Shown: in pieces, positions 37,939 through 46,136 of the stretch
How positions within the stretch are numbered: the stretch's first letter is position 1
Layout of the letters: each line of letters starts with the position of its first letter
IMG/VR virus record: IMGVR_UViG_3300038423_000168
Span: 1 to 47,331 of that record
Strand: one strand, 5' to 3'
Source: a virus
Length of the DNA: 47,331 nt
Position numbers and translations under genes: made by a program
Notes under the pieces: generated by a model
Databases searched by the model: none
Told to the model about the DNA's origin: nothing
What the model saw: the letters and a program-made list of their open reading frames with translations, nothing else

Positions 37939-39290
37939 TGCCAGCTATCAGAGTCATAGACCCGGTCAACCCCAACTCCGTTTTCACTATCGACGGCATC
38001 CTCGTCACGTATGTGAAGCCGTGGAATAATACCATCACCTATCAGTTTGGCAACGCCCTCACCTACAACGGCTCCTCGTGGATTTCGCTCCAGAACAACA
38101 ACCGGGGCAACACCCCCTTCGTCGGCTCCACGTGGTGGGGTCTCATTGCCCAGAGTGTGACCGGCACGACCGGCCCTACGGGGCCGCTCGGTGCCACAGG
38201 ACCGGGAAACTTTACAGGGTATACCGGCTACAGCGGCCCCAGCGGTTTCACGGGTTACACTGGTCCGGGCAATTTTACAGGATATTCGGGTCCGACCGGT
38301 TACACTGGAGATTCTGGGCCGACCGGACCTACCGGACCCGGCATAACCGGATATACAGGAACGACCGGACCTACTGGGCCGGGTAATTTTACCGGTTTCA
38401 CGGGCTATACGGGGGACAGCGGCCCCACGGGTCCCGGCAACTTTACCGGATATTCGGGGTATACAGGACCGATTGGGCCAGCTGGGTATACCGGCTATAC
38501 CGGTCCTGAAAGCACGGGGTACACAGGCTTTACAGGAGCCAGTGGATTCACCGGACCCACCGGACCGGGGAACTTCACGGGTTACACTGGTTACACGGGA
38601 ACGAGCGGCTACACAGGTCCAACTGGACCCGGAAATTCCACAGGTTATACGGGATATTCGGGGGCTACAGGGCCTACCGGACCGGGCAATTTTACTGGGT
38701 CTACAGGCTACAGCGGATATACGGGAGCGACCGGTCCGGGCAATTTTACAGGTTACACAGGATACACGGGTTATACCGGAGTAACTGGTTACACTGGACC
38801 CAGTGTCACCGGATATACGGGCTATTCAGGATACACAGGTTACACAGGACCCGGTAATTTTACGGGTTACTCAGGTTACACCGGCTACACGGGACCGATT
38901 GGTTATACGGGTTACACAGGCTATACGGGACCTTCATCGGGAGCCATTGTTTTTGTTATTGACGGCAGAGGTTCGGTGCCTGCCACAGGGTCGTATGGGT
39001 ATGTTCAAGTTCCCTACAACGCAACCATCACAGGTTGGACATTGCTCGCCAACGCCTCGGGCACAGCACAGATTACCATCAAGAAATGTACTTATGCAAG
39101 CTTCCCCACGACCGCCAGTATTGTAGCGTCTGCTCCTCCCAACTTAAGTGGGCCACAGCAGAATAATACCAGCACTGCGGTAGATACGTGGACAAGGACC
39201 CTGACGCTGGGGGATGTTTTAGAGTTTAACCTTGACGCCGCCGCAACCGTCAACCGACTGGCGCTGATGCTGGATATTACGAGGAGCTAA
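37938..39290 (+). CDS. Collagen-like tail fibre protein 1
   Basis: This 450-residue protein has three parts. Residues 1-75 include a carbohydrate-binding-module-like motif ([16 protein letters not shown]...STWWGLI, like CBM5/12). Residues ~77-333 are about 85 collagen-type Gly-X-Y triplets built of GPTG, GYTG, GYSG and GPGNFTG units. The last ~115 residues are a beta-rich head ([18 protein letters not shown]...) seen in several phage fibres. It would form a trimer and bind a cell-surface sugar. The start overlaps the previous stop (TAATG). Its Thr- and Tyr-rich stalk offers many glycosylation sites, in keeping with the glycosyltransferase downstream. Confidence 0.85.
   Translation: MPAIRVIDPVNPNSVFTIDGILVTYVKPWNNTITYQFGNALTYNGSSWISLQNNNRGNTPFVGSTWWGLIAQSVTGTTGPTGPLGATGPGNFTGYTGYSGPSGFTGYTGPGNFTGYSGPTGYTGDSGPTGPTGPGITGYTGTTGPTGPGNFTGFTGYTGDSGPTGPGNFTGYSGYTGPIGPAGYTGYTGPESTGYTGFTGASGFTGPTGPGNFTGYTGYTGTSGYTGPTGPGNSTGYTGYSGATGPTGPGNFTGSTGYSGYTGATGPGNFTGYTGYTGYTGVTGYTGPSVTGYTGYSGYTGYTGPGNFTGYSGYTGYTGPIGYTGYTGYTGPSSGAIVFVIDGRGSVPATGSYGYVQVPYNATITGWTLLANASGTAQITIKKCTYASFPTTASIVASAPPNLSGPQQNNTSTAVDTWTRTLTLGDVLEFNLDAAATVNRLALMLDITRS
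38166..38938 (+). repeat. Collagen-like coding repeat
   Basis: Nine-base Gly-X-Y units with many synonymous changes (GGTTACACTGGT, GGCTATACCGGT, GGATATTCGGGG). The protein is far more conserved than the DNA, so the repeat is under selection at the protein level and synonymous change may limit slippage. A sister array lies at about 46350-47030. Confidence 0.85.
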
Positions 39291-41599
39291 TGGCGAACAC
39301 GCTCATTTGCGGGTTCGAGATGGGGAGCACCAACGAAGGTCTTCCAAGTGGTGGAACTGCGACGGTTGAAGTCATTGCCGCCGCCCGCCGCACGGGAAAC
39401 TATGGTCTGCATGTGAAAGCGGCAGCGGGTCAGACCGGATATTTGTACTTCTACCAAGAAACCGCTGTTGGTGTTTATGCTCAGTTTGTTCAGAGCTACC
39501 GATTTTACTTTCAGCTTTTGCACCTCCCCGGCACTACCGTTGTGTTTGCTCAGGTATATAACAGCGCAAACACCCAATCATATATTGGCATCAACCCAAG
39601 CGGCACCCTATATTGTCAAACGACTACAGGTAACACATCTGCCAACAGCACTCAGGCTCTTACGGTAGATGGCTTGTGGCATCTTATTTCTCTCAACGTT
39701 GGCTATAATGCGGGTGCAGGAGCGCAACTCTATGTGGACGGGGTTTTATGGGCTTCTATTGCCACGGGAACCCCTAATCCAACTTACAATACAGAATTCT
39801 CAGTAGGGCTTCAAGGCACAGACACTAACGGAGGTTTTGAAGCCTACTATGACGACATTCTGGTGGACAATGGTTCTGTGACCTTGGGGCCGGGCGGTGC
39901 GGTCTTGCTGCCACCGATTGCTGACTCCTCCGTGGGTACTTGGACAGCGGGGGCAGGCGGGGCAACCAATCTCTATAACGCCCTCAAGACCTCGCCGCCT
40001 GCGGGGCTTGCTGATGCCTCGGCCACCAACACCAGTCAAATTCACAATTCAAACGCCACGGGCAATCAGGATTACAAAGCGCAGTGTATGTCCTACCGAG
40101 CCGCAGGCGTAGCCTCCAACGCTACGATAAATGCCGTCATGGCTGTGGTGAATGATGGTACACCGACGACCTCTGCCCGTGCTGGTGGAGTGTGGATAGA
40201 CTCGAACCCTGCACAAAGTGCAGGTGGGAAAAGCTTCGAGTATGGCTATAGTGGGGGATTGGGGGCAATTGGAACTTTCCCTACGGGATGGAATACGCAT
40301 TACGGGCCGTGCATCCAATCCCCTAGTGTCACGCTTTCCACTGCTCCTGTTGTTGCGGTTCGTAAGACCGATGCGAATGCTCAGGTGGTTGACGTGGACT
40401 TTCTCGGCATCTACGTCGATTTCCAGAATGGCCCGTCGCAGCATGTGGTGATTTCGGGCTTGGAGATGGGGTCGCTATACGAAGCAAACTCCTACAGTGG
40501 GTCAGGAACCATTGAAGTCATACCCGCCGCTAAACGTACAGGCAATTATGGACTTCATGCTAAGGCTGCGGCAGGACAGACACCCTACATCACTTTTACA
40601 TCCCTCGATGGAAACGGGTCAAATATCATCCAGTTGGGGAGTGCCCGCTTCTATATGAAGCTATTAAGTCTTCCCGGCACGACTCTTGCTATGTTTGGTG
40701 AATTCGGAAATATTAATAGCTGGATTATTGGTATCAATCCCACTGGAACGATTTTCGCTGGCTCATCGGCTGGAGGGGTATCGCCCAATAGCACTAATGC
40801 TCTCTCCGTAGACGGCCTCTGGCATTGTATCGCTGCTAATGTAGGCTATAACAACGGTCAGGGAATCCAACTCTACGTCGATGGGGTTCTGTGGACTAGC
40901 AAAAACACCTTTCCTTTTCTCAGTGGGTTATACAACCTTTGTTTAGGGTGTAGGACTGTTGACACCGTAGGCGGTTTTGAAGCTTATTTTGATGATTTAC
41001 TTGTAGACAATGGGTCAGTCTTACTTGGTTTTGGGCAATCGGTTCTGCTTCTTCCTACGGCAGACTCCGCTATCGGTTCATGGACTACGGGTAATGGGGG
41101 AACGTCAAACTTATTCAATGCGGTCAAAACCATCCCTCCTGTGGGTGTGGCTGATGCTAGTGCTACCAATACCAGTCAAATTCACAATGTCAACGCTTCC
41201 GGTAACCAAGACTACAAAGCTACTTGTCAGACTTATTCTTCTGTGGGAATAGACGGCAGTTGTATCATCAATGGAGTTATGGGATTGACAAACTGGGGGG
41301 CGGGGGTCGCCGGGACAAAGGTCGTCTCGGTGTGGATAGACTCCAATCCACCGCAAATAGCGGGTGCTGTGACAGGGAGATACGGCGGGGGTGGAGGCAT
41401 TGGCACCTTTCCATCCAATTGGGTAACCTACAATGGTGTGATCGCAGCTTTACCATCGCTTACGTTAACTTCTGGCCCCGTGGCGGCGGTGCGTAAAGTG
41501 ACTTCCACTGTTTCTGCTGTTGATGTGGATTTCCTCGGTGTATATGTGGACTTCCTTCCCGGCACACCGGGTGTATCCAGCGCCTATTTCCTTGACTAG
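39290..41599 (+). CDS. Duplicated lectin-like virion protein
   Basis: This 769-residue protein is an internal tandem duplication of a ~384-residue module. Each module has a concanavalin/LamG-like jelly roll (LICGFEMGS..., GLHVKAAAGQT, LYVDGVLWAS, FEAYYDDILVDNGSV) and a second beta domain (ADSSVGTWTAG...NLYNALKT...ADASATNTSQIHN...VDVDFLGIYVDF). The copies agree strongly at the ends and differ in the middle, where ligand loops would lie. The ATG overlaps the fibre stop (TAATG). A receptor-binding or capsid-decorating role is inferred from fold and place. No enzyme motif seen. Confidence 0.75.
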   Translation: MANTLICGFEMGSTNEGLPSGGTATVEVIAAARRTGNYGLHVKAAAGQTGYLYFYQETAVGVYAQFVQSYRFYFQLLHLPGTTVVFAQVYNSANTQSYIGINPSGTLYCQTTTGNTSANSTQALTVDGLWHLISLNVGYNAGAGAQLYVDGVLWASIATGTPNPTYNTEFSVGLQGTDTNGGFEAYYDDILVDNGSVTLGPGGAVLLPPIADSSVGTWTAGAGGATNLYNALKTSPPAGLADASATNTSQIHNSNATGNQDYKAQCMSYRAAGVASNATINAVMAVVNDGTPTTSARAGGVWIDSNPAQSAGGKSFEYGYSGGLGAIGTFPTGWNTHYGPCIQSPSVTLSTAPVVAVRKTDANAQVVDVDFLGIYVDFQNGPSQHVVISGLEMGSLYEANSYSGSGTIEVIPAAKRTGNYGLHAKAAAGQTPYITFTSLDGNGSNIIQLGSARFYMKLLSLPGTTLAMFGEFGNINSWIIGINPTGTIFAGSSAGGVSPNSTNALSVDGLWHCIAANVGYNNGQGIQLYVDGVLWTSKNTFPFLSGLYNLCLGCRTVDTVGGFEAYFDDLLVDNGSVLLGFGQSVLLLPTADSAIGSWTTGNGGTSNLFNAVKTIPPVGVADASATNTSQIHNVNASGNQDYKATCQTYSSVGIDGSCIINGVMGLTNWGAGVAGTKVVSVWIDSNPPQIAGAVTGRYGGGGGIGTFPSNWVTYNGVIAALPSLTLTSGPVAAVRKVTSTVSAVDVDFLGVYVDFLPGTPGVSSAYFLD

Positions 41600-41730
41600 G
41601 CTTTACTAAGAAGAAATATAGAATAATCCAAAATTTCAGTATTATTACTTAGCATTACTATAGCCAGTTATACGTGGTTACATATAGCTACTTATGGTTA
41701 TATGTAGTTGTGACCGGTTAAGGGAGAATC
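41600..41730 (+). promoter_or_regulatory. AT-rich spacer with CAGTATTATT motif and hairpin
   Basis: Between the duplicated lectin gene and the next leader peptide lie CAGTATTATT (41635), a hairpin ACATATA/TATATGT (41680-41705) and repeated TAGTTATAC/GTAGTTGTGA-like runs. No reading frame of note. It probably carries the promoter for the leader peptide and GIY-YIG gene. Confidence 0.4.
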
Positions 41731-41790
41731 ATGGGTGTAAAGTTTTCGGTCCGTTTTTTGTCATATTTGAACTATCTAAAACACTTGTAG
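41731..41790 (+). CDS. 19-residue leader peptide upstream of a GIY-YIG gene
   Basis: MGVKFSVRFLSYLNYLKHL begins behind AGGGAGA (41721). Its last third is coded by the left arm of the hairpin that blocks the endonuclease ribosome site, and its TAG stop overlaps the next ribosome site (TAGGGAG). Translating it should melt the hairpin and let ribosomes start the endonuclease gene. Confidence 0.6.
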   Translation: MGVKFSVRFLSYLNYLKHL

Positions 41791-41803
41791 GGAGATAGTT
41801 CAA
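41767..41803 (+). promoter_or_regulatory. Hairpin over the GIY-YIG ribosome site, containing the TTTGAACTA motif
   Basis: TTGAACTATCT (41767-41777) pairs perfectly over 11 bp with AGATAGTTCAA (41793-41803). The ribosome site AGGGAG (41789-41794) is at the foot of the right arm and the ATG follows immediately at 41804. Confidence 0.75.
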
Positions 41804-42451
41804 ATGTTTGTGTATTTAATATTTAATCGAATAAGCCTTAAGCTATACATCGGTAAGACCACGACATCCAACCTGGGTTTGTATCTAAAAAAGAAAATTA
41901 GAGACGCTCAAAGGGGAACTTATCCCGGTAGGTCACACCTCTTTTCTGCAATGGAAAAGTACCCATCTACAGCTTGGGGGATAATCCCGCTTATCTCAAA
42001 TCTTACCACTAACGAGGAGCTTTGTTATTGGGAAACGGTTTTAATTAAAGCATTTAATACCCGTTGCCCGGAAGTTGGATACAATATCTGTAAAGGTGGA
42101 GAAGGATGGACAGGAAGACATTCCGAAGAATCACGAAGAAGGATTGGAGAAGCCACTAGGAATAGACCCGGTCCGTGGCATAATAGGCCAATGTCCAAAG
42201 AACATAGAAGGAAGCTAGGAGCAACCCATAAAGGTCATCCCAGTGGGATGTTGAATAAACACCACTCCGAGGAATCCCGCAAAAAGATGAGCAATGCCAA
42301 AAAGGGTAAACCCAGCCCTTGGAGGGGGAAACACTTTTCTGCCGAATCCCGTAAAAAGTTAAGTATTTCCCTTAAGGGGAAACCATGGACAGAAAGGCGG
42401 CGCAAGGCGCAGGAGTTGAAAAGGAGAGCAAGTGAGACCACCAAACTTTAG
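41804..42451 (+). CDS. GIY-YIG homing endonuclease with NUMOD3-type repeats
   Basis: This 215-residue protein has the GIY-YIG domain at residues 1-100 (FVYLIFNR, LYIGKTTT, and Glu in CYWETVLIKAF) and four or five NUMOD3-type repeats (GRHSEESRRRIGEATRN, HHSEESRKKMSNAKKGK). The C-terminus is very basic. Its last 20 bases overlap the start of the polyglycosyltransferase gene. Expression is probably limited by the hairpin and leader peptide upstream. Confidence 0.85.
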   Translation: MFVYLIFNRISLKLYIGKTTTSNLGLYLKKKIRDAQRGTYPGRSHLFSAMEKYPSTAWGIIPLISNLTTNEELCYWETVLIKAFNTRCPEVGYNICKGGEGWTGRHSEESRRRIGEATRNRPGPWHNRPMSKEHRRKLGATHKGHPSGMLNKHHSEESRKKMSNAKKGKPSPWRGKHFSAESRKKLSISLKGKPWTERRRKAQELKRRASETTKL

Positions 42452-45400
42452 CGTTTGTTTGATTGCAAGAAACGAAGCTCCGAACCTCTGGAGAATCCAC
42501 AAATCACTCAAAGAATTTCAGAAACGTGACGGCGAGGTGGTCCTCGTGGACACTGAGTCTACTGACAACACTCCGGCTGTAGCTCGTGCTTTAGGCTTCA
42601 CTGTTTTCGAGGTGGGGGAGAAGTTTATCTTCACCATCCCGGAGAACCTTGCCAAGGCCATCAACACTCAGTTTGTCGTACCGCCCGAAGCTCCCATTGT
42701 CGCCGCTGGCGATAAGCTCTTTGATTATGCCGCCGCCCGCAATTATTCCGCTACCATGGCGAGCAACGATGTGGTATCCATGCCGGACTGCGATGAGCAA
42801 TATACCCATCTGGATATCGACGCCATTGAACGCACCATTGACCAAGGGTTCCAGCAGATGGAATTTCACTTCATCTTCTCCCACTATCCCAACGGTCAAC
42901 CCGCTGTTCAGTTCCGGCAATGCAAGATGTACGACCGGCGTATCATGCACTGGCAGGGCATCGTCCATGAGGTTCTGGCGGGAAACGCCAAGCGCACCTA
43001 CCTACCGCCCAACGTGCTTCTCTTGGAACACTTCCAAGCCCCGCAGTCACACCGCACCCGGTATCTCGCCGGGCTGTCTCTCGATTGCTACCTCAATCAG
43101 GACAACGACCGTAACAGCCACTACCTCGGACGAGAGCTTATCTGGAACGGTCATCCCCGGTCAGCCATCAAAGAACTCACTCGGCATGTCAACATGAACC
43201 GTTGGCAACAGGAGCGGGGGCAGTCCATGATTTTCATCGGGGACGCCCACATGCAACTGGGGGAGGATGACAAGGGCATCGAATCTTGGCACAAAGCCAT
43301 CCAAATAGATGATACCCGGCGTGAGCCGTGGCTTCGTCTGGCGGATTACTACTGGAAGAAGAACAATCCGCAGCGGGTAGCCTGCTATTGTATGGCTGCT
43401 TTGGAAATCCCACCTAACGATTGCTATTGTAACGTGGGAGCGCATTACACGTATGAGCCGCATGAAAAACTTTACTGGGCGCTCTGGTGGCTGGGCGACC
43501 GGGAGAGGTCGAAAGAACACTGGAGGAAGGCGTTCGCCTACGACCCGACTAACCCCAAGTATCTTGCCGACAAGCAGTTCTACGAGCCGACTAAATATGA
43601 TTATCAAATGCCCGGAGGAGGTCAAGCCGCAGACGGCGGGGGAATCCAAGGATGGATGACCCACGGCGAGCTTGAATGGTTGTACCATCAGGCGCAACGG
43701 GAAGAAATCCAAACCATCCTCGAATTGGGTAGCTGGAAAGGCCGGTCCACCCATGCTTTGCTTTCCGGCTTGAACGGCAAGGGCCTGCTTACCGCCGTAG
43801 ATACATGGAAAGGCTCGGTTGACCCCCGTGACCAAACCAACGCCATGGCAAAGCAGGAGGATGTCCTCGGCGAGTTCAAGAAAAACGTCGGGGAGTTCAA
43901 GAACCTCGAAATCTGTCAGATGGAGAGCGCAGCGGCAGCGGAGAAGTTCCGGGCCGAGGGACGCACGTTTGACATGGTGTTTATCGACGCCGGTCACACT
44001 TATGAGGAAGTCAAGAGAGATATCGAACTCTGGCGTCCACTTGCCAAGGTCATTCTATCCGGGCATGATTATACTAATGTTTGGGAAACCGTTAGAAAAG
44101 CAGTCGATGAGCACTGTGGGCGGACCTACCATGCCGAGAGCATTTGGTATTTGCCCGTTGAACCATTTCCACAAATCAAAGGTACTTATTTCAAATCCCA
44201 CGCTGAGATGCAGGAGAAGATTGAGAAAGGTGAGCCATTCTCCTATGTCAAGTGGAATGACGGGGAACAGCAGTGTATCGAAGGCGTAGAGGGGGCAACG
44301 TGTGACGGGCAGGCGTATAGTTTCGAGCTTAACTTAGCACTTAGGAAAGCTTACAACTTTCTCACCACTCTCCAGAACGTATACATTAGCAACTGGAAAG
44401 AGTGGTTAGATGATAACCTCAATGACGGCGGTATACTTCTGCATAGGGAGAAGCGAGACCTCCAGCCCCTACACGATTTCTACAAGGCCATAAAGGAGAG
44501 CGGAGTACAGAAGTTCCTCATCGCCCCGGCGAAATTGCAGGGCGCTGCCGACATGCTCAACGCTGAACTTATTGAGGTTCCCGAGCATGATGCATGGAGC
44601 AAGTATAAGGAAATCAAGGATGCCATGCTATCCAAGGTTCATACCCATGGCATCTTTCTGTTCAGTTGCGGGCTGATAAGCAAGGTGCTCATCGCTGATG
44701 CCCTCACGGCGGAGAAGGACATTTGCTGTCTCGATACCGGCAGCAGCTTTGACCCTATTTTCCTCGGACAAACCCGGACTCTACAGGCTCCGCAAAGAGA
44801 GCTTCTGGACCTGTATGCCGACCTGCTCCCCGAGCAAAAGCAGTATATTCCCAAGAGCATTTTCACCATCTGGTTGTCAGAGAAAGAAGGCTTGCCGCCG
44901 CTCGTGGAGAAGTGTGTCAAGAGCCAGCAGATTCCCGGCTACGAACACAAGGTCTTGGGCCTAACCGATTGCCCCAAGGGTATCCCCTATCTGGATGCCG
45001 CACTAGCTGCCAAGAAGTGGGTCAAAGCAGCGGACTACCTGCGCATTTGGTGGTTGAAGGAGTACGGCGGCATCTATGTCGATTCTGACATGGAAATCCT
45101 GCCGGACAGGAACTTCAACCGTTTGCTTGGCAACTCGTTTTTCGTCTGCCGGGAAGACAACGGTTTTATCGCCAATAGTCTCATCGGGGCGAAGAGGGGT
45201 CATCCCATCCTTGCGGAACATCTCGCCGAAGTGGGGGCCAAGTTCAAGGGTGATGATGACTACATTTTCCAAGCAGCACAGGAAATCCTCACCCCGAGGA
45301 TAAGCAGTGCAGCACCCTCAGACCTGACAGTCAAAACTCTTCCCGCTCATGTCTTCTGTCCCTATAACCACCAAAATGGGGAGATTGATGTACGGGATGA

Positions 45401-46100
45401 CACCGTGGCTTTCCACCACTTTGCCAAAGCGTGGATTAAGGAAGACTACACTCGGGACTTCCTTCCCCGTGTCGCCGTCCTAATACCCTCGCTGGGACGC
45501 CCGGAGGGCCTCCAGAAGTGTTTGGAGTCCGTAGACCACCTCTACTACCCCAAGCACTTGATTAAGGCATTCGTGGACGAAGGCGAGGGCACGGTAAGCC
45601 AGAAGGTCAACCGGCTCGCCGCCGCCAACCCGGACTTTGACGCTTACGTGTATGCGGCCAATGATATGGAGTTCGACCCGTGGTGTGTGTACCGGGCAGT
45701 CAAAGAAGGTCAGGGCAACCCACCCAAGGCTCACCCCTTCGAGACCCCGCCGCATTATCCCTTCGTCAAGGGATTGGTATCCTTCAACGCCGGACCGGTG
45801 TACCCGGATGAGGGGAACATCTGCGAACATTTCCTCATCAGCCGGGACTTGTACTTGAAGCTGGGGGAAATTTTCTCCGAGAAGTTTCACCACGTTGGCG
45901 TGGATAACCTTCTGTGGGTAAAGGCCAAGAAGCTTGGTCAGGTACTTCACTCTGAAACGGCAAAGATAACCCACCACCATTTCAGCAAGACTCACGTGAT
46001 GGATGCTATCTACGAGAAGGGTTGGTCACAGGTGGATTCCGACCGGGCTATCCTCGCTCAAGAACTCAAAAAATTGGAAGAAACTCCCACTGCAACGTAA
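42432..46100 (+). CDS. Multidomain glycosyltransferase-methyltransferase fusion
   Basis: This 1222-residue protein joins at least five modules. First is a GT2 glycosyltransferase (FSVCLIARNEAPNLW, VLVDTESTDNT; ~1-200), then TPR-like helices (~215-390). A SAM methyltransferase follows (LELGSWKGRSTHALL at ~429, VFIDAGHTYEEV at ~515), then a domain like GT_D/DUF1792 (~590-790). Next is a GT32-type sugar transferase (IPKSIFTIWLSE, then YVDSDMEIL with DxD at ~881), and last a GT2-like domain (VAVLIPSLGRPEGLQ from ~1014). Start is GTG at 42432 behind AAGGAG, inside the GIY-YIG gene. It sits between fibre genes, so it probably glycosylates and methylates virion fibres. Confidence 0.8.
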   Translation: MRPPNFSVCLIARNEAPNLWRIHKSLKEFQKRDGEVVLVDTESTDNTPAVARALGFTVFEVGEKFIFTIPENLAKAINTQFVVPPEAPIVAAGDKLFDYAAARNYSATMASNDVVSMPDCDEQYTHLDIDAIERTIDQGFQQMEFHFIFSHYPNGQPAVQFRQCKMYDRRIMHWQGIVHEVLAGNAKRTYLPPNVLLLEHFQAPQSHRTRYLAGLSLDCYLNQDNDRNSHYLGRELIWNGHPRSAIKELTRHVNMNRWQQERGQSMIFIGDAHMQLGEDDKGIESWHKAIQIDDTRREPWLRLADYYWKKNNPQRVACYCMAALEIPPNDCYCNVGAHYTYEPHEKLYWALWWLGDRERSKEHWRKAFAYDPTNPKYLADKQFYEPTKYDYQMPGGGQAADGGGIQGWMTHGELEWLYHQAQREEIQTILELGSWKGRSTHALLSGLNGKGLLTAVDTWKGSVDPRDQTNAMAKQEDVLGEFKKNVGEFKNLEICQMESAAAAEKFRAEGRTFDMVFIDAGHTYEEVKRDIELWRPLAKVILSGHDYTNVWETVRKAVDEHCGRTYHAESIWYLPVEPFPQIKGTYFKSHAEMQEKIEKGEPFSYVKWNDGEQQCIEGVEGATCDGQAYSFELNLALRKAYNFLTTLQNVYISNWKEWLDDNLNDGGILLHREKRDLQPLHDFYKAIKESGVQKFLIAPAKLQGAADMLNAELIEVPEHDAWSKYKEIKDAMLSKVHTHGIFLFSCGLISKVLIADALTAEKDICCLDTGSSFDPIFLGQTRTLQAPQRELLDLYADLLPEQKQYIPKSIFTIWLSEKEGLPPLVEKCVKSQQIPGYEHKVLGLTDCPKGIPYLDAALAAKKWVKAADYLRIWWLKEYGGIYVDSDMEILPDRNFNRLLGNSFFVCREDNGFIANSLIGAKRGHPILAEHLAEVGAKFKGDDDYIFQAAQEILTPRISSAAPSDLTVKTLPAHVFCPYNHQNGEIDVRDDTVAFHHFAKAWIKEDYTRDFLPRVAVLIPSLGRPEGLQKCLESVDHLYYPKHLIKAFVDEGEGTVSQKVNRLAAANPDFDAYVYAANDMEFDPWCVYRAVKEGQGNPPKAHPFETPPHYPFVKGLVSFNAGPVYPDEGNICEHFLISRDLYLKLGEIFSEKFHHVGVDNLLWVKAKKLGQVLHSETAKITHHHFSKTHVMDAIYEKGWSQVDSDRAILAQELKKLEETPTAT

Positions 46101-46110
46101 AACCTGCCTA

Positions 46111-46132
46111 TAGCCCTCTTAATTGAGGGCTA
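46111..46132 (+). promoter_or_regulatory. Hairpin between polyglycosyltransferase and second fibre gene
   Basis: TAGCCCTC/GAGGGCTA (46111-46118 and 46125-46132) with loop TTAATT, four bases before the fibre start. There is no T-run. It may reduce read-through or control the start, whose weak ribosome site AAGG overlaps the foot of the stem. Confidence 0.5.
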
Positions 46133-46136
46133 AGGC

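Noticed and set aside
38166-38938. CRISPR-like or tandem satellite array
   Set aside because: The repeat is a nine-base coding unit in one open frame giving Gly-X-Y triplets, with synonymous change between units. There are no repeat/spacer blocks.
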